Below, in pieces: positions 46,635-55,602 of a stretch of DNA of 64,000 nt. The translations under genes and the position numbers were made by a program. The DNA comes from Sulfitobacter indolifex (GTDB lineage: Bacteria > Pseudomonadota > Alphaproteobacteria > Rhodobacterales > Rhodobacteraceae). Location of the stretch: assembly GCF_022788655.1 (NCBI RefSeq), contig NZ_CP084951.1, positions 2,604,001 through 2,668,000 on the forward strand. Direction: 5' to 3'. How positions within the stretch are numbered: the first letter of the stretch is position 1; every line of letters starts with the position of its first letter. The notes under the pieces were generated by a model. The model worked only from the letters and a program-made list of their open reading frames with translations, was not told the origin of the DNA and searched no databases.

Positions 46635-47167
46635 TACAGCACGTCCTTTTCGACCATCAGGTCAGCAGCATGTTGTTGTTCGTCTGAGACGACCCCACCC
46701 GAAAGAACAGTACGTCCGTCGCGCCACGTAAGCTCAGCCAGCCGCAGGAAAGTGGCGATCATCCCGACAAGGAACAGCAGCCGTCCGGGCCATTTCGGCA
46801 GGTTCAGGTCGCCGTAGAAAAAGCTGCCTTTCTCGACCACGGCAAAGAATTCGCGTCCGCCGGAATAGATCAGCGGGGCCAGTGCCAGCATACCGATGGC
46901 AGAGCCTGCAACGATCAGCACCGAGCGGGCGCGGTCCGGAAACCGGTCCGTCACGAAGGCCACGGAAACATGCGCGCGTGCGGCTGTGGCGGCGGCGAGG
47001 GGCAGCAGGATGGCGGCGACCATGAGCTCTCGCACCATGGTCACACTATCGGGCACCTGACTGGCAAAGAGCGCGCGGGCGATCACGTTGGAGGTGATCA
47101 ACACCCCCAAGGCGATCACCGCCAAAGCCCCCAGTCCCAACAGGATTTTTTCCAGATTTACCAACAT
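46634..47167 (-). CDS. TRAP transporter small permease (DctQ type)
   Basis: 177 aa with four hydrophobic helices in the first ~150 residues and a polar tail, as in DctQ proteins (LLGLGALAVIALGVLITSNV at the start; RELMVAAILLPLAAATA in the second). It lies 25 bases after the binding-protein gene. Needed with the large permease for function. Confidence 0.88.
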   Translation of the reverse strand: MLVNLEKILLGLGALAVIALGVLITSNVIARALFASQVPDSVTMVRELMVAAILLPLAAATAARAHVSVAFVTDRFPDRARSVLIVAGSAIGMLALAPLIYSGGREFFAVVEKGSFFYGDLNLPKWPGRLLFLVGMIATFLRLAELTWRDGRTVLSGGVVSDEQQHAADLMVEKDVL

Positions 47168-47192
47168 ATGCTGCCCCTCCCCAAGTTAGCGA

Positions 47193-48248
47193 TCAGTTGC
47201 TTTTAGCTTCCCAAGGGTAGCCGTTCGCATCGCGCGCTTCGGTGTATTTGGTGATCAGCCCCTGATACTCCTCAAGCAGTTGCGCGCCTGGCAGGCCGGT
47301 GGAATCGGCGGTTTGCACCCATTCGTCGAGGAACTTTTTGCCCGCATCGACCAGCGTGGCACGATCTTCTTCCGGCAGCGTGATGATTTCGACGCCCTGC
47401 TCTTTCATCGAAGCGATGGCCTTTTCGTTGGCTTCAGTAATCAGACGACCGAACTCATCAGCCATGTCTGAACCAACAGATGCCAGCGTCTCCTGCTGCT
47501 CGGATGTCAGGCTGTCGTGCATATCCTTGTTCATAAAGATGCCAAGGCCGCCGACCTGACCCCAATCAAGGATCGTGTAGCTGTCCATCACTTCGGCCTG
47601 CTTGAGCGCGGCAACGGCATAGCTGTAGCCCTGCGAACAGTCGATCAATCCGGTGTCGAGCCCTTGGTAGGCGTCATAGATCGACATGTTGACCATGTTC
47701 GCGCCCTGCTCACCGAAGACCTTGCCATATGCGCCCACGCCGCGGACTTTCTTGCCCGAAATGTCGCCCACAGATTTGATCGCGCCGCCCTTGCAGCCGA
47801 TGTTTACCTGAGAGGTCGTCCAAGTGCCAATATAGACGAGGTTTTTGTCGGCCAGATCGTCTTGGATTGCTTGGCTAGAGCGCATCAGCTCATCCGTAGC
47901 GCGCATGCCGACCCACGCATCGGGGTTGTTTACGGGCAGATCGGCGATGCCGTAGCCAGCCATTTCCTGCGGATAATAAACGGCGATGACCGACCCGGTG
48001 TCTGCCACGCCATCGGCGATGGATTGCACGGCGGCGTTGGACTTGAACAGCGCCCCACCCCACTGGATATCGAATCGTATGTCGCCGTCCGAGCGTTCGG
48101 CAACCTGATCGGCGAACCACTGCAAAGCGTCGGCGCGTGCGCCACGGTTTGGCCCGGCTTCACCATGAATCAATACGGTTTCAGCGCTCAACGCGCCACC
48201 AGCCAGCGCCAGAGCTGCGGCGCAGCTCAGGTGTTTGAAAATTGTCAT
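47193..48248 (-). CDS. TRAP transporter periplasmic binding protein (DctP type)
   Basis: 351 aa. A signal peptide (MTIFKHLSCAAALALAGGALSAE) precedes the DctP fold: ALQWFADQVAERSDG near the start and a central segment containing SVGDISGKKVRGVGAYGKVF, the usual ligand-contact strand. ATG 48248 follows GGAGCC at good spacing; the upstream 16 codons are in the leader. First gene of the long operon, so the ligand it captures is probably what the acyl-CoA enzymes degrade. Ligand not deducible; a carboxylate is expected. Confidence 0.9.
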   Translation of the reverse strand: MTIFKHLSCAAALALAGGALSAETVLIHGEAGPNRGARADALQWFADQVAERSDGDIRFDIQWGGALFKSNAAVQSIADGVADTGSVIAVYYPQEMAGYGIADLPVNNPDAWVGMRATDELMRSSQAIQDDLADKNLVYIGTWTTSQVNIGCKGGAIKSVGDISGKKVRGVGAYGKVFGEQGANMVNMSIYDAYQGLDTGLIDCSQGYSYAVAALKQAEVMDSYTILDWGQVGGLGIFMNKDMHDSLTSEQQETLASVGSDMADEFGRLITEANEKAIASMKEQGVEIITLPEEDRATLVDAGKKFLDEWVQTADSTGLPGAQLLEEYQGLITKYTEARDANGYPWEAKSN

Positions 48249-48277
48249 GTAGGCTCCTCCCAGAGACTTGTTTCGCA

Positions 48278-48298
48278 ATGTGAACCATTGTTTCACAT
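48278..48298. promoter_or_regulatory. Palindrome upstream of TRAP/beta-oxidation operon, candidate IclR operator
   Basis: ATGTGAA-CCATTGT-TTCACAT is a perfect 7-bp inverted repeat, about 30 bases upstream of the DctP start codon. Its size and place in the leader fit a repressor site, and the only regulator gene in the operon is of the IclR family. Confidence 0.5.
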
Positions 48299-48459
48299 AT
48301 GTCGCAGGTCACGCTAGTCTGCAGGTCCGAACCAATCAAGCAAAACTTCGTACACACCGGGCCATAAGCCATAGGCGCCTGAAAACGCTGTATGAAAAGA
48401 TCTAGCAGGGAGAAATAGCACCGCTTGCGCGGAACGCTGCAGCACGGCAGGCTGTCTAT

Positions 48460-49104
48460 ATGACTCAAGAGAGCGCCCCCTGCTTTGCCCACCTTATGGT
48501 GAACGGCCAACCTGTCGACCCGCAAACTCGGCGCGACGTGGCCCGCTTTCGCCGTGCGGAACGTGCGCGATTGATGGCCGCGCGGCGGGCGCTGTCGACG
48601 AACGACCTGATCGCGCAGTCGGGACGGGTGGCGCAGACGTTAGGGCAGTTGATCGCAATCGACCCGCCCCTGACCATCGCCGCCTATTGGCCAATCCGGG
48701 GGGAGTTGGACCTGCGCGGCTGGATGACAGAGATGCACGATCACGGTGCACAGATCGCGCTGCCTGTTGTAGAAGTCAAAGACGCGCCAGTAGTGTTTCA
48801 CCGCTGGACGCCAGCGGGTGAGATGACACGTGGGGTGTGGAATATTCCGGTGCCTAGGACCGCCAGCCCAGTTGTTCCCGATGTGGTGATAACGCCGCTT
48901 TTGGGCCTTGATGCCGCAGGCTACCGGCTTGGCAACGGCGGCGGGTATTATGATCGCACGCTTGCCGCCCTACCCCAAATGCCGCGCTTCATTGGGGTGG
49001 GCCACGACTTCTGCCGCATGGAGACGATCTTCCCCATGCCGTGGGACATACCTATGCAACAGTCGGCGCTTGGGGATGGCACTGTGATCGACCACGCCCG
49101 TTAA
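48460..49104 (+). CDS. 5-formyltetrahydrofolate cyclo-ligase
   Basis: 214 aa. RRAERARLMAARRAL is the ATP/phosphate-contact N-terminal helix and GYRLGNGGGYYDRTLA the family signature near residue 160. Converts 5-formyl-THF to 5,10-methenyl-THF with ATP. Divergent from the TRAP operon across a 211-base gap. The N-terminus is slightly longer than usual; ATG 48496 would trim 12 residues. Housekeeping folate repair. Confidence 0.93.
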   Translation: MTQESAPCFAHLMVNGQPVDPQTRRDVARFRRAERARLMAARRALSTNDLIAQSGRVAQTLGQLIAIDPPLTIAAYWPIRGELDLRGWMTEMHDHGAQIALPVVEVKDAPVVFHRWTPAGEMTRGVWNIPVPRTASPVVPDVVITPLLGLDAAGYRLGNGGGYYDRTLAALPQMPRFIGVGHDFCRMETIFPMPWDIPMQQSALGDGTVIDHAR

Positions 49105-49121
49105 GACGTGGCCGAGAGGGC

Positions 49122-49898
49122 TTAGCTGCCGTACCAGTCGCCGAATTTGACCTCGACATCGGTGCCGACCCGTTTGGCGAACGCCTCTGGATCCTGCGTG
49201 CCGCCATCTTTGCCCCGGAAGTGATAGGGGTAGACGTAGGTCGGCTTGAACTCAGACACAGCAGAGGCCGCCGCGTTGGAATCCATGGTAAACGGCAGGT
49301 TCATGCAGACAAAGGCCAGCGAGATGTTGGTCAGCTCGCGCATCTCTGGCGTGTCTTCGGTGTCGCCCGAGATATACACGCGGAAGCCGTCGAAGCCGAG
49401 GATATAGCCGTTGTCGCGCCCCACGGGGTGGAACTTCTTGCGCTCTTCGGTCGTGTTATAGGCCGGGATCGCGTTGATCGGCAGGCCGTTGAACTCAGTA
49501 TTCTCACCATTGGCGATCTTGCTGGCCTTGGCGGCAAGCGCTTCGGGCAGCATGTCGAAAACGGCGGGGTTGGTGATGATCTGCACGTCATCCCCGGCCA
49601 ATGCGGCAAGCGTGTCGGCGTTGTAGTGGTCGCCATGCTCATGGGTGATGAGGATCAGATCGGCAGCGGGGAATTCGCTGTATTGTGCGGGCTCGCCCAC
49701 CGGATCGACATAGATCACGCCCGCCGGTGTCTCCAACACGATGGAGGCGTGATCGACGGGGTGTACCGTGATCGGGCCGGCATCCGTGTCGAATGTATCA
49801 CCGCTGTGCGCGGCGGCGTGGGCGGCAAAGGGCAACAGCGTCACGATGCCGGCAGCGGCAGCGGAGGTTGCAAGGAAATGGCGGCGGGTGTGGGACAT
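49122..49898 (-). CDS. Exported MBL-fold metal-dependent hydrolase
   Basis: 258 aa. An N-terminal signal with RRHFLATSAAAAG, Tat-like, ends near AHA. The metallo-beta-lactamase metal motif is THEHGDHYN (near residue 85), with ISGDTEDTPEM supplying the later Asp. ATG 49898 follows GGAG; the 26 upstream codons are discarded. Related to UlaG/YtnP-like hydrolases; substrate unknown. It is convergent with the cyclo-ligase gene 17 bases away. Confidence 0.85.
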   Translation of the reverse strand: MSHTRRHFLATSAAAAGIVTLLPFAAHAAAHSGDTFDTDAGPITVHPVDHASIVLETPAGVIYVDPVGEPAQYSEFPAADLILITHEHGDHYNADTLAALAGDDVQIITNPAVFDMLPEALAAKASKIANGENTEFNGLPINAIPAYNTTEERKKFHPVGRDNGYILGFDGFRVYISGDTEDTPEMRELTNISLAFVCMNLPFTMDSNAAASAVSEFKPTYVYPYHFRGKDGGTQDPEAFAKRVGTDVEVKFGDWYGS

Positions 49899-50111
49899 TT
49901 CAGGCTCCTGTTGGTTGCTGATACGGGACATAGCTGCCCCGACCTGCATTTCAACGCAGCGTTGATGGTGCGGCAAGCTTATGCCGGGCGGAGATTGAGG
50001 ACCTCACGCGGTTGTGCGAGTGGCGCGGCGGCGCGGCGGCGCGTGGGAGGGTTTGGCGCGGAACGCCCCATAATGCTCCCCCGGCAGCACACACGGCCCG
50101 CGGGTGTCGGC

Positions 50112-50624
50112 TTAGCGCTTTTTCACAAACTCGGTCAGGATCACGATGCGCTGGCCCTCGACCCGGCCCTCAATATGGGCGGGGTTGTCGGCGACCAGCG
50201 AGATGCGGTGCACGGCGGTGCCGCGTTTGGCGGTGAAGCCCGCGCCTTTGACGGTGAGATCCTTGATCAGCACCACGGTATCGCCTGAGGCCAGCGGCAC
50301 GCCGTTGCTGTCGCGGTGGGCGGAGGGCTGGGGGACGTTCTCGGCCCAAGCTCTCGTCTCGTCGTCGAGGTAGAGCTGCTCGGCTAGGTCGCGGGCCCAA
50401 GGCTCGGGGATTTTGGCGAGGGTGCGGGCGGCGAGCACCTGAATGGCGGGGTCTTCGGACCACATGGTGGAGGCCAAGGCGCGGAAGTGGGCAGGGTCTG
50501 GCGTGTCGCTGGCGGTCTGCTCGGCACAGGTGGCGCAGATCTCGGCGCTGGCGTCAGCGGGGCCACCGGGGACCGGGGTTTGGGTGAGCGGGGCGTTGGC
50601 TGTGGCGCAGAGGGGGCATGTCAT
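50112..50624 (-). CDS. PhnA-domain (YjdM-like) zinc-ribbon protein
   Basis: 170 aa. An N-terminal zinc ribbon with CPLCATAN and ICATCAEQ supplies four cysteines. The C-terminal SH3-like PhnA/YjdM domain follows (SGDTVVLIKDLTVKGAGFTAKRGT). The middle ~50 residues are a helical insert. Despite the historical name it is not a phosphonatase; the role of the family is unsettled. Stands alone, 213 bases from the MBL gene. Confidence 0.88.
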   Translation of the reverse strand: MTCPLCATANAPLTQTPVPGGPADASAEICATCAEQTASDTPDPAHFRALASTMWSEDPAIQVLAARTLAKIPEPWARDLAEQLYLDDETRAWAENVPQPSAHRDSNGVPLASGDTVVLIKDLTVKGAGFTAKRGTAVHRISLVADNPAHIEGRVEGQRIVILTEFVKKR

Positions 50625-50647
50625 GGGGGTGGTTTAGGGTGGTGCGA

Positions 50648-50990
50648 CCGGATTGAACAGTCCGGGGGGCTGTTTAAAATGCTGAACGCGTAATTCGCGA
50701 GAATTGGGCCGGGGATATATTGGGTGTGGTTGATTGGGACCGCCGCGCCCGAACCGAGGGGCGAGGAAAAGCGAAGCGCCCGCCCCGTGTGGGGGTGAGA
50801 CATGGTCCGGCGCAGCCGGATTGAACAGTCCGGGGGACTGTTCAAAGTGCCGAACGCACAATTCGCGAGAATTGGGCCGGGGATACATTGGGTGTGTTTG
50901 ATTGGGACTGCCGCGCCCGAACCGAGGGGCGGGGATTAAGCGAAGCGCCCGCCCCGTGGGGGCGGTTCGGGCGCAGCCCAAACCCTTGGG
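50648..50990. repeat. Two-copy 168-bp tandem repeat with conserved hairpins
   Basis: Copy A begins at 50648 and copy B at 50816, both with CCGGATTGAACAGTCCGGGG; the similarity runs to about 50990. Each copy has two hairpins. The first is AACAGTC / GACTGTT (50824-50842 in B; one pair becomes G-T in A at 50656-50674). The second is AATTC-GCGA-GAATT (50692-50705 and 50860-50873). Conserved pairing suggests selection or a folded mobile intergenic element. This covers most of the 444-base gap before the P63C gene; the rest is the octamer array. Confidence 0.8.
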
Positions 50991-51002
50991 GTTTAGCAGC
51001 CA

Positions 51003-51055
51003 TGCTTGCACTCGCCGCACTGCAAGCATATGCTTGCATTACGGGTGTGCAAGCA
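51003..51055. promoter_or_regulatory. Array of four inverted octamers, candidate operator
   Basis: TGCTTGCA (51003-51010), TGCAAGCA (51021-51028), TGCTTGCA (51031-51038) and TGCAAGCA (51048-51055) alternate in orientation, about 10-18 bases apart. The middle two form a perfect 18-bp palindrome. The array ends 13 bases before the P63C start codon, where a repressor or autoregulator would bind. Confidence 0.65.
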
Positions 51056-51068
51056 AAGGAAGATTCGT

Positions 51069-52067
51069 ATGGCTGAAGATCATCACTCAAAGGGCGGTCA
51101 TTCGCGCGCAGAGAAACTATCAGCGGAACGGCGTTCTGATATTGCGCGGAAAGCAGCGGCGAGCCGCTGGGGAAACCTTCGTGAAGCGATTGGCCACGAA
51201 GGTTCATTAAAAATCGGAAACGCGGAGCTAGCTTGTTATGTGTTAGATGATGAGACGCGTGTGTTATCGCGCGCCAGCTTCGTTCGCGCTATAGGACGGA
51301 CCGGGAAAGTCAAAGGCGGACGCAAGTTTGACGATGAATTTCAAACGCCCGTATTCTTGTCTGCGGAGAATTTGCGGCCGTTCTTCCCATCTGACATAGA
51401 GGATAATTCAAAGCCTATATTTTTTTCTGACGGCGCTTCAGAAATGATTGGGTACCGAGCCGAACTCTTACCTGATGTCTGTGATATTTTTGCGGATGCG
51501 GAACGAGCTGGGGAATTAAGATCCAATCAAAAACATATTGCTGAAGCCTGCCGAATTCTAAGCCGGGGTCTAACGCGAGTTGGAATCATCGGCCTCATTG
51601 ATGAGGCCACAGGATACCAAAACTACAGGGCAGCAAATGCGCTCGCTCGCGTGCTGGAAAAGTTTATTGCTAAGGAGCTTCAACCGTGGGTAAAAACTTT
51701 CCCCGAAGATTTTTATAGGGAACTGTTTAGACTTCGCGGGATCAAGAATCCGGGGACAACCTTCAAAAAACCCCAATACTTTGGACATTTGACCAATGAC
51801 GTAATTTACAGTCGGTTGGCACCTGGTGTGAAAGATGAACTCTCGAGAACGACGCCAAAGCTACCGTCTGGACGACGAAAACATCATCTTCATCGAAATT
51901 TGACACCGGAGCTGGGGCATCCGAAATTGCGAGAGCATTTAGCGTCGGTGACGACCATTATGAAATTGAGCAATGGATACGGAGATTTCATTCGCAAGCT
52001 AGATCAAATTCATCCTCGATTTGGAGAAACTATTCCGATGAACCTTAATGATTGGGATTCCGATTGA
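51069..52067 (+). CDS. P63C-domain protein
   Basis: 332 aa. The N-terminal ~40 residues are basic (AERRSDIARKAAASRWG), a segment seen in several phage- and plasmid-associated proteins. The C-terminal half matches the P63C domain (RAANALARVLEKFIAKELQPW, then FPEDFYRELFRLRG and YFGHLTNDVIYSRLAPGV). Function of the domain is not established; it is found on mobile elements. ATG 51069 follows AAGGAA. The gene is visibly richer in A+T than its neighbours and sits alone between a repeat array and lepA, so it was probably acquired by transfer. Confidence 0.8.
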   Translation: MAEDHHSKGGHSRAEKLSAERRSDIARKAAASRWGNLREAIGHEGSLKIGNAELACYVLDDETRVLSRASFVRAIGRTGKVKGGRKFDDEFQTPVFLSAENLRPFFPSDIEDNSKPIFFSDGASEMIGYRAELLPDVCDIFADAERAGELRSNQKHIAEACRILSRGLTRVGIIGLIDEATGYQNYRAANALARVLEKFIAKELQPWVKTFPEDFYRELFRLRGIKNPGTTFKKPQYFGHLTNDVIYSRLAPGVKDELSRTTPKLPSGRRKHHLHRNLTPELGHPKLREHLASVTTIMKLSNGYGDFIRKLDQIHPRFGETIPMNLNDWDSD

Positions 52068-52177
52068 AGGGAGCTCAATTTTTCATGCCAGAGGCTTAAT
52101 TCCTAAGTGCGTTGGAATTGGGTGCCCCAAATCGCTTTCGCCGACAGTCTTTCAACAGCCCTGAAGATGGCCAGCTT

Positions 52178-53977
52178 TTAGCCGTCCATCTTCAAGGCCG
52201 AGATGAAAGCCTCCTGCGGAATGTCCACCTTCCCGAACTGGCGCATTTTCTTCTTACCAGCCTTCTGCTTCTCCAGCAGCTTCTTCTTCCGCGTCGCATC
52301 CCCGCCGTAGCACTTCGCGGTCACGTCTTTGCGCATCGCAGACAGCGTCTCGCGCGCAATCACTTTGCCGCCGATGGCCGCTTGGATCGGGATCTTGAAC
52401 ATGTGGCGGGGGATCAGGTCTTTGAGCTTTTCGACCATCGCACGGCCCCGCGTCTCGGCCCGGTCGCGGTGGACCATGGTCGACAGCGCGTCGACCGGCT
52501 CATCGTTCACGAGGATCGACATTTTCACCAGCGCGTCGGTGCGGTAGCCGATCATCGCGTAGTCAAAGCTGGCGTAGCCCTTGGTGACCGATTTCAGGCG
52601 GTCGTAGAAGTCGAACACCACCTCGTTGAGCGGCAGATCGTAAACCACCATCGCGCGGGAGCCGGCGTAGGTGAGGTCCAACTGCATACCGCGGCGGTCT
52701 TGGCAGAGCTTCAACACATCACCGAGGTATTCGTCAGGCACGAGGATCGTCGCCTTGATGCGCGGCTCTTCGATGTGGTCGACATAGGTGAGGTCGGGCA
52801 TGTCGGCGGGGTTGTGCAGCTGCTCGACGGTGCCGTCTTTCATATGGATATCGTAGATAACGCTCGGCGCGGTGGTGATCAGGTCGATGTCATATTCGCG
52901 CTCAATCCGGTCGCGGATCACTTCGAGGTGCAGCAGGCCCAGAAAACCGCAGCGGAAGCCGAAGCCGAGGGCGGCGGAGGTTTCCATCTCAAAAGAGAAG
53001 CTGGCGTCGTTAAGGGCGAGTTTCTCGATGCTGTCGCGCAGGTCTTCGAACTCGGCCGCGTCGACGGGGAAGAGGCCACAGAAGACCACGGGTTGCGCGG
53101 GTTTGAAGCCCGGCAGCGCTTTGTCGGTGCCTTTTTTCTCATGCGTGATGGTGTCACCCACGCGGGTGTCGCGGACCTGTTTGATCGAGGCGGTCAGGAA
53201 GCCGATCTCGCCGGGGCCGAGCACGTCGATCTCTGTCATCGCGGGGCGGAAGACGCCGATGCGGTCGACGTGGTGGACGGAGCCGTTTTGCATCATGCGG
53301 ACGCGGTCGCCCTTTTTCAGCTGCCCGTCCATGATGCGGACAAGGACGATGACGCCGAGGTAGCTGTCGTACCACGAATCCACCAGCATGGCCTTGAGCG
53401 GCGCGTCGAGCGAGCCTTTGGGCGCGGGGAGACGGGTGACGATGGCTTCGAGTGTTTCTTTGATGCCGATGCCGGTTTTGGCGGAGACGCGGATCGCCTC
53501 GGAGGCGTCGATGCCGATGACGTCTTCGATCTGCTCGGCCACGCGGTCGCAATCGGCGGCAGGCAGGTCGATCTTGTTGAGGACGGGGACAATCTCGTGA
53601 TCAGCGTCGATGGCGTGATAGACGTTGGCCAACGTCTGGGCCTCAACGCCCTGGGTGCTGTCGACGACAAGCAACGAGCCTTCGACCGCCCGCATGGAGC
53701 GGGAGACTTCGTAGGCGAAATCGACGTGGCCGGGGGTGTCGATCAGGTTGAGGACATAGTCCTGCCCGTCGTCAGCGGTGTAGTTGATCCGGACGGTCTG
53801 GGCCTTGATCGTGATACCGCGCTCGCGCTCGATATCCATGCTGTCAAGCATCTGTTCTTTCATATCCCGGTCGGCCACCGTTTTGGTGGATTGGATCAGC
53901 CGGTCGGCGAGCGTGGATTTCCCGTGGTCGATATGCGCGACGATGGAGAAATTGCGGATGTTTTCAAGCGGTGTCAT
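52178..53977 (-). CDS. lepA: Elongation factor 4 (LepA)
   Basis: 599 aa, the same length as E. coli LepA. GTPase motifs are AHIDHGKST (near residue 14), [11 protein letters not shown] and NKIDLPAAD. The LepA-specific C-terminal domain ends with [25 protein letters not shown] 53977 gives the standard [12 protein letters not shown] start; the 12 upstream codons are not conserved. It promotes back-translocation or late ribosome steps under stress. Convergent with the P63C gene. Confidence 0.97.
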   Translation of the reverse strand: MTPLENIRNFSIVAHIDHGKSTLADRLIQSTKTVADRDMKEQMLDSMDIERERGITIKAQTVRINYTADDGQDYVLNLIDTPGHVDFAYEVSRSMRAVEGSLLVVDSTQGVEAQTLANVYHAIDADHEIVPVLNKIDLPAADCDRVAEQIEDVIGIDASEAIRVSAKTGIGIKETLEAIVTRLPAPKGSLDAPLKAMLVDSWYDSYLGVIVLVRIMDGQLKKGDRVRMMQNGSVHHVDRIGVFRPAMTEIDVLGPGEIGFLTASIKQVRDTRVGDTITHEKKGTDKALPGFKPAQPVVFCGLFPVDAAEFEDLRDSIEKLALNDASFSFEMETSAALGFGFRCGFLGLLHLEVIRDRIEREYDIDLITTAPSVIYDIHMKDGTVEQLHNPADMPDLTYVDHIEEPRIKATILVPDEYLGDVLKLCQDRRGMQLDLTYAGSRAMVVYDLPLNEVVFDFYDRLKSVTKGYASFDYAMIGYRTDALVKMSILVNDEPVDALSTMVHRDRAETRGRAMVEKLKDLIPRHMFKIPIQAAIGGKVIARETLSAMRKDVTAKCYGGDATRKKKLLEKQKAGKKKMRQFGKVDIPQEAFISALKMDG

Positions 53978-54191
53978 GCAGGGGGATATGGCGCAGAGCC
54001 GCGCCTGCGTCAATTGGCCTTGAGCGTGTCAGACGCCCCTACCCGCCCCACATGGCGCTTTATCGCAACGTCCTGCGCGTTCGACCCCAAAGGAGAATTG
54101 CGCGACGGCCCCTTTTGCGGCATAAAGGCAGGCAGAGCAGACCGGGCCGACAAGGGGAAAACCCCATGGTCCAAAACAATAGGGCAAATCA

Positions 54192-54554
54192 ATGCGGACA
54201 GTTGTAAGTTTGATGGCGCTCGTCGTCTTGGCGGGCTGTGGCGGGTCGCGGTATTCCAGCGATGCGGCCGTGGGGCGTTTTTCGCCCTCTCCGGTGCTTT
54301 TCGCGACCGGACCAATCCAAAAGGCATGTTTGGCCGATGGGCGGCGGGAATCGAGCCATACGCGCTGTGGCTGCGTGCAGGCTGTGGCGGATCAGACCTT
54401 GTCCCGCTCAGATCAGCGCCAAGGGGCCAAAATCTTCCGCGATCCGCATCAGTTGCAGGAAATGCGCCAATCCGACAACAAAAGCCACAACGCTTTCTGG
54501 AGCACGTGGAAGGCCTTCGGCCAAAGCGCCGCGGCGGCCTGCTCCAACACCTAA
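54192..54554 (+). CDS. Small lipoprotein of unknown function
   Basis: 120 aa. MRTVVSLMALVVLAGCGG is a lipoprotein signal with lipobox LAGC (Cys16). The mature part has four more cysteines, two of them close together (TRCGCVQAVAD), and a helical C-terminus. Roseobacter-group homologues are sometimes labelled arginine transporter without support. Convergent with the phosphatase gene, 4 bases apart. Function unknown. Confidence 0.75.
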   Translation: MRTVVSLMALVVLAGCGGSRYSSDAAVGRFSPSPVLFATGPIQKACLADGRRESSHTRCGCVQAVADQTLSRSDQRQGAKIFRDPHQLQEMRQSDNKSHNAFWSTWKAFGQSAAAACSNT

Positions 54555-54558
54555 TCGC

Positions 54559-55020
54559 TTAGTTTTCTTCTAACGGCGCGCCAAAACGGTCAATCAGCCG
54601 CCCGACGATCTGATCGCGGGCGGCGCGGAACTGCGTGAGCTTCGCCTCCCGCCCCTCGCCCAGCCCCGTGGGATCTAGGATCGGCCAATATTCCACGTCG
54701 AGATGATAAAACCGCGTCAGCTCCAGCGCCCGGCGTTGGCTGGCGGGGCTAAGCGCGATTACCAGATCGAATGACCCCAGATCGTCGCCCCATTCCTCCA
54801 TCTCGTCAAAGCTGCGGCTGCGGTGGCGGGCCAGTTCCACGTCCAATTCGGCGCAGACGGCGATGGAAAAGCCGTCAATCTCCATGTCATTCTTGACACC
54901 CACGGATTGCACATAGGTGCCGGTGCCGTAGAATTTCTTCATCAACCCCTCGGCCATGGGCGAGCGGACGGCGTTATGGTCGCAGCAAAAGAGAACGGAT
55001 TGAGGCAGCTGCTGCGTCAT
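54559..55020 (-). CDS. Low-molecular-weight phosphatase family protein
   Basis: 153 aa. The P-loop CDHNAVRSPMAEG (Cys13, Arg19) is the CX5R(S/T) signature of low-molecular-weight tyrosine phosphatases, and ILDPTGLGEG provides the general-acid aspartate. It lies directly after the UPF0262 gene with no gap. Substrate unknown; the fold is shared with arsenate reductases, but no ars genes are nearby. Confidence 0.87.
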   Translation of the reverse strand: MTQQLPQSVLFCCDHNAVRSPMAEGLMKKFYGTGTYVQSVGVKNDMEIDGFSIAVCAELDVELARHRSRSFDEMEEWGDDLGSFDLVIALSPASQRRALELTRFYHLDVEYWPILDPTGLGEGREAKLTQFRAARDQIVGRLIDRFGAPLEEN

Positions 55021-55500
55021 TTATCCGCCGAAATGCAAAACGCAGATCAGGGTAAAAAGCCGCCGTGCGGTGTCGGTGTCGATCTCGGCTTTGCCAGAGA
55101 GGCGTTCTTGCAGCACGCGGGAGCCTTCGTTGTGGATGCCGCGCCGGGCCATGTCGATCGTCTCGATCTGGCTGGGGGGCAGTTTCTTGACCGCCTCAAA
55201 ATAGCTTTCGCAGATTTGGAAGTAATCCTTCACCACCTGCCGAAACGGCCCGAGGGACAGGTGAAATTCCGCCGCTTTTTCAGCGGCTTCAGTCTCCACA
55301 TCAAATACCAGCCGCTTGTCGCGGATCGACAGGGACAAGTGGTAAGGGCCCGATGGCACCGGGCCTTTTTCGCGCTCTGGCAGAACAAAGCTGTTCTCTT
55401 CCAGCAGGTCGAACATCGCCACCTTACGCTCTTGATCGATTTCGGGCGTGGGGGGCGGCATGTTCGCGTCATCAAGCGCGATATGGGTGATGCGGGTCAT
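55021..55500 (-). CDS. UPF0262 family protein
   Basis: 159 aa without signal or membrane segments, matching the UPF0262 family found in alphaproteobacteria (LVFDVETEAAEKAAEFHLSL in the centre). Its stop is directly next to the phosphatase start. It follows hisD by 102 bases. Function unknown; conserved position next to hisD and the phosphatase supports a linked transcript. Confidence 0.88.
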   Translation of the reverse strand: MTRITHIALDDANMPPPTPEIDQERKVAMFDLLEENSFVLPEREKGPVPSGPYHLSLSIRDKRLVFDVETEAAEKAAEFHLSLGPFRQVVKDYFQICESYFEAVKKLPPSQIETIDMARRGIHNEGSRVLQERLSGKAEIDTDTARRLFTLICVLHFGG

Positions 55501-55602
55501 CGACGCATCCTTTTTGCTGGCGATACGTCGTCTTGGATAGCGCAGCCCCGAGGGCGGGGCAATGCGAGATGGGAAAGGCAGTACATATGCACGCCCACGA
55601 CC

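Noticed and set aside
50022..50042. GCG/GGC simple repeat between the MBL and PhnA-like genes
   Set aside because: Short low-complexity run of about 20 bases with no further structure.
52112..54562. Plus-strand open frame of 816 codons
   Set aside because: It is antisense to lepA, whose motifs and length are complete on the other strand; long antisense frames are expected at this GC content.
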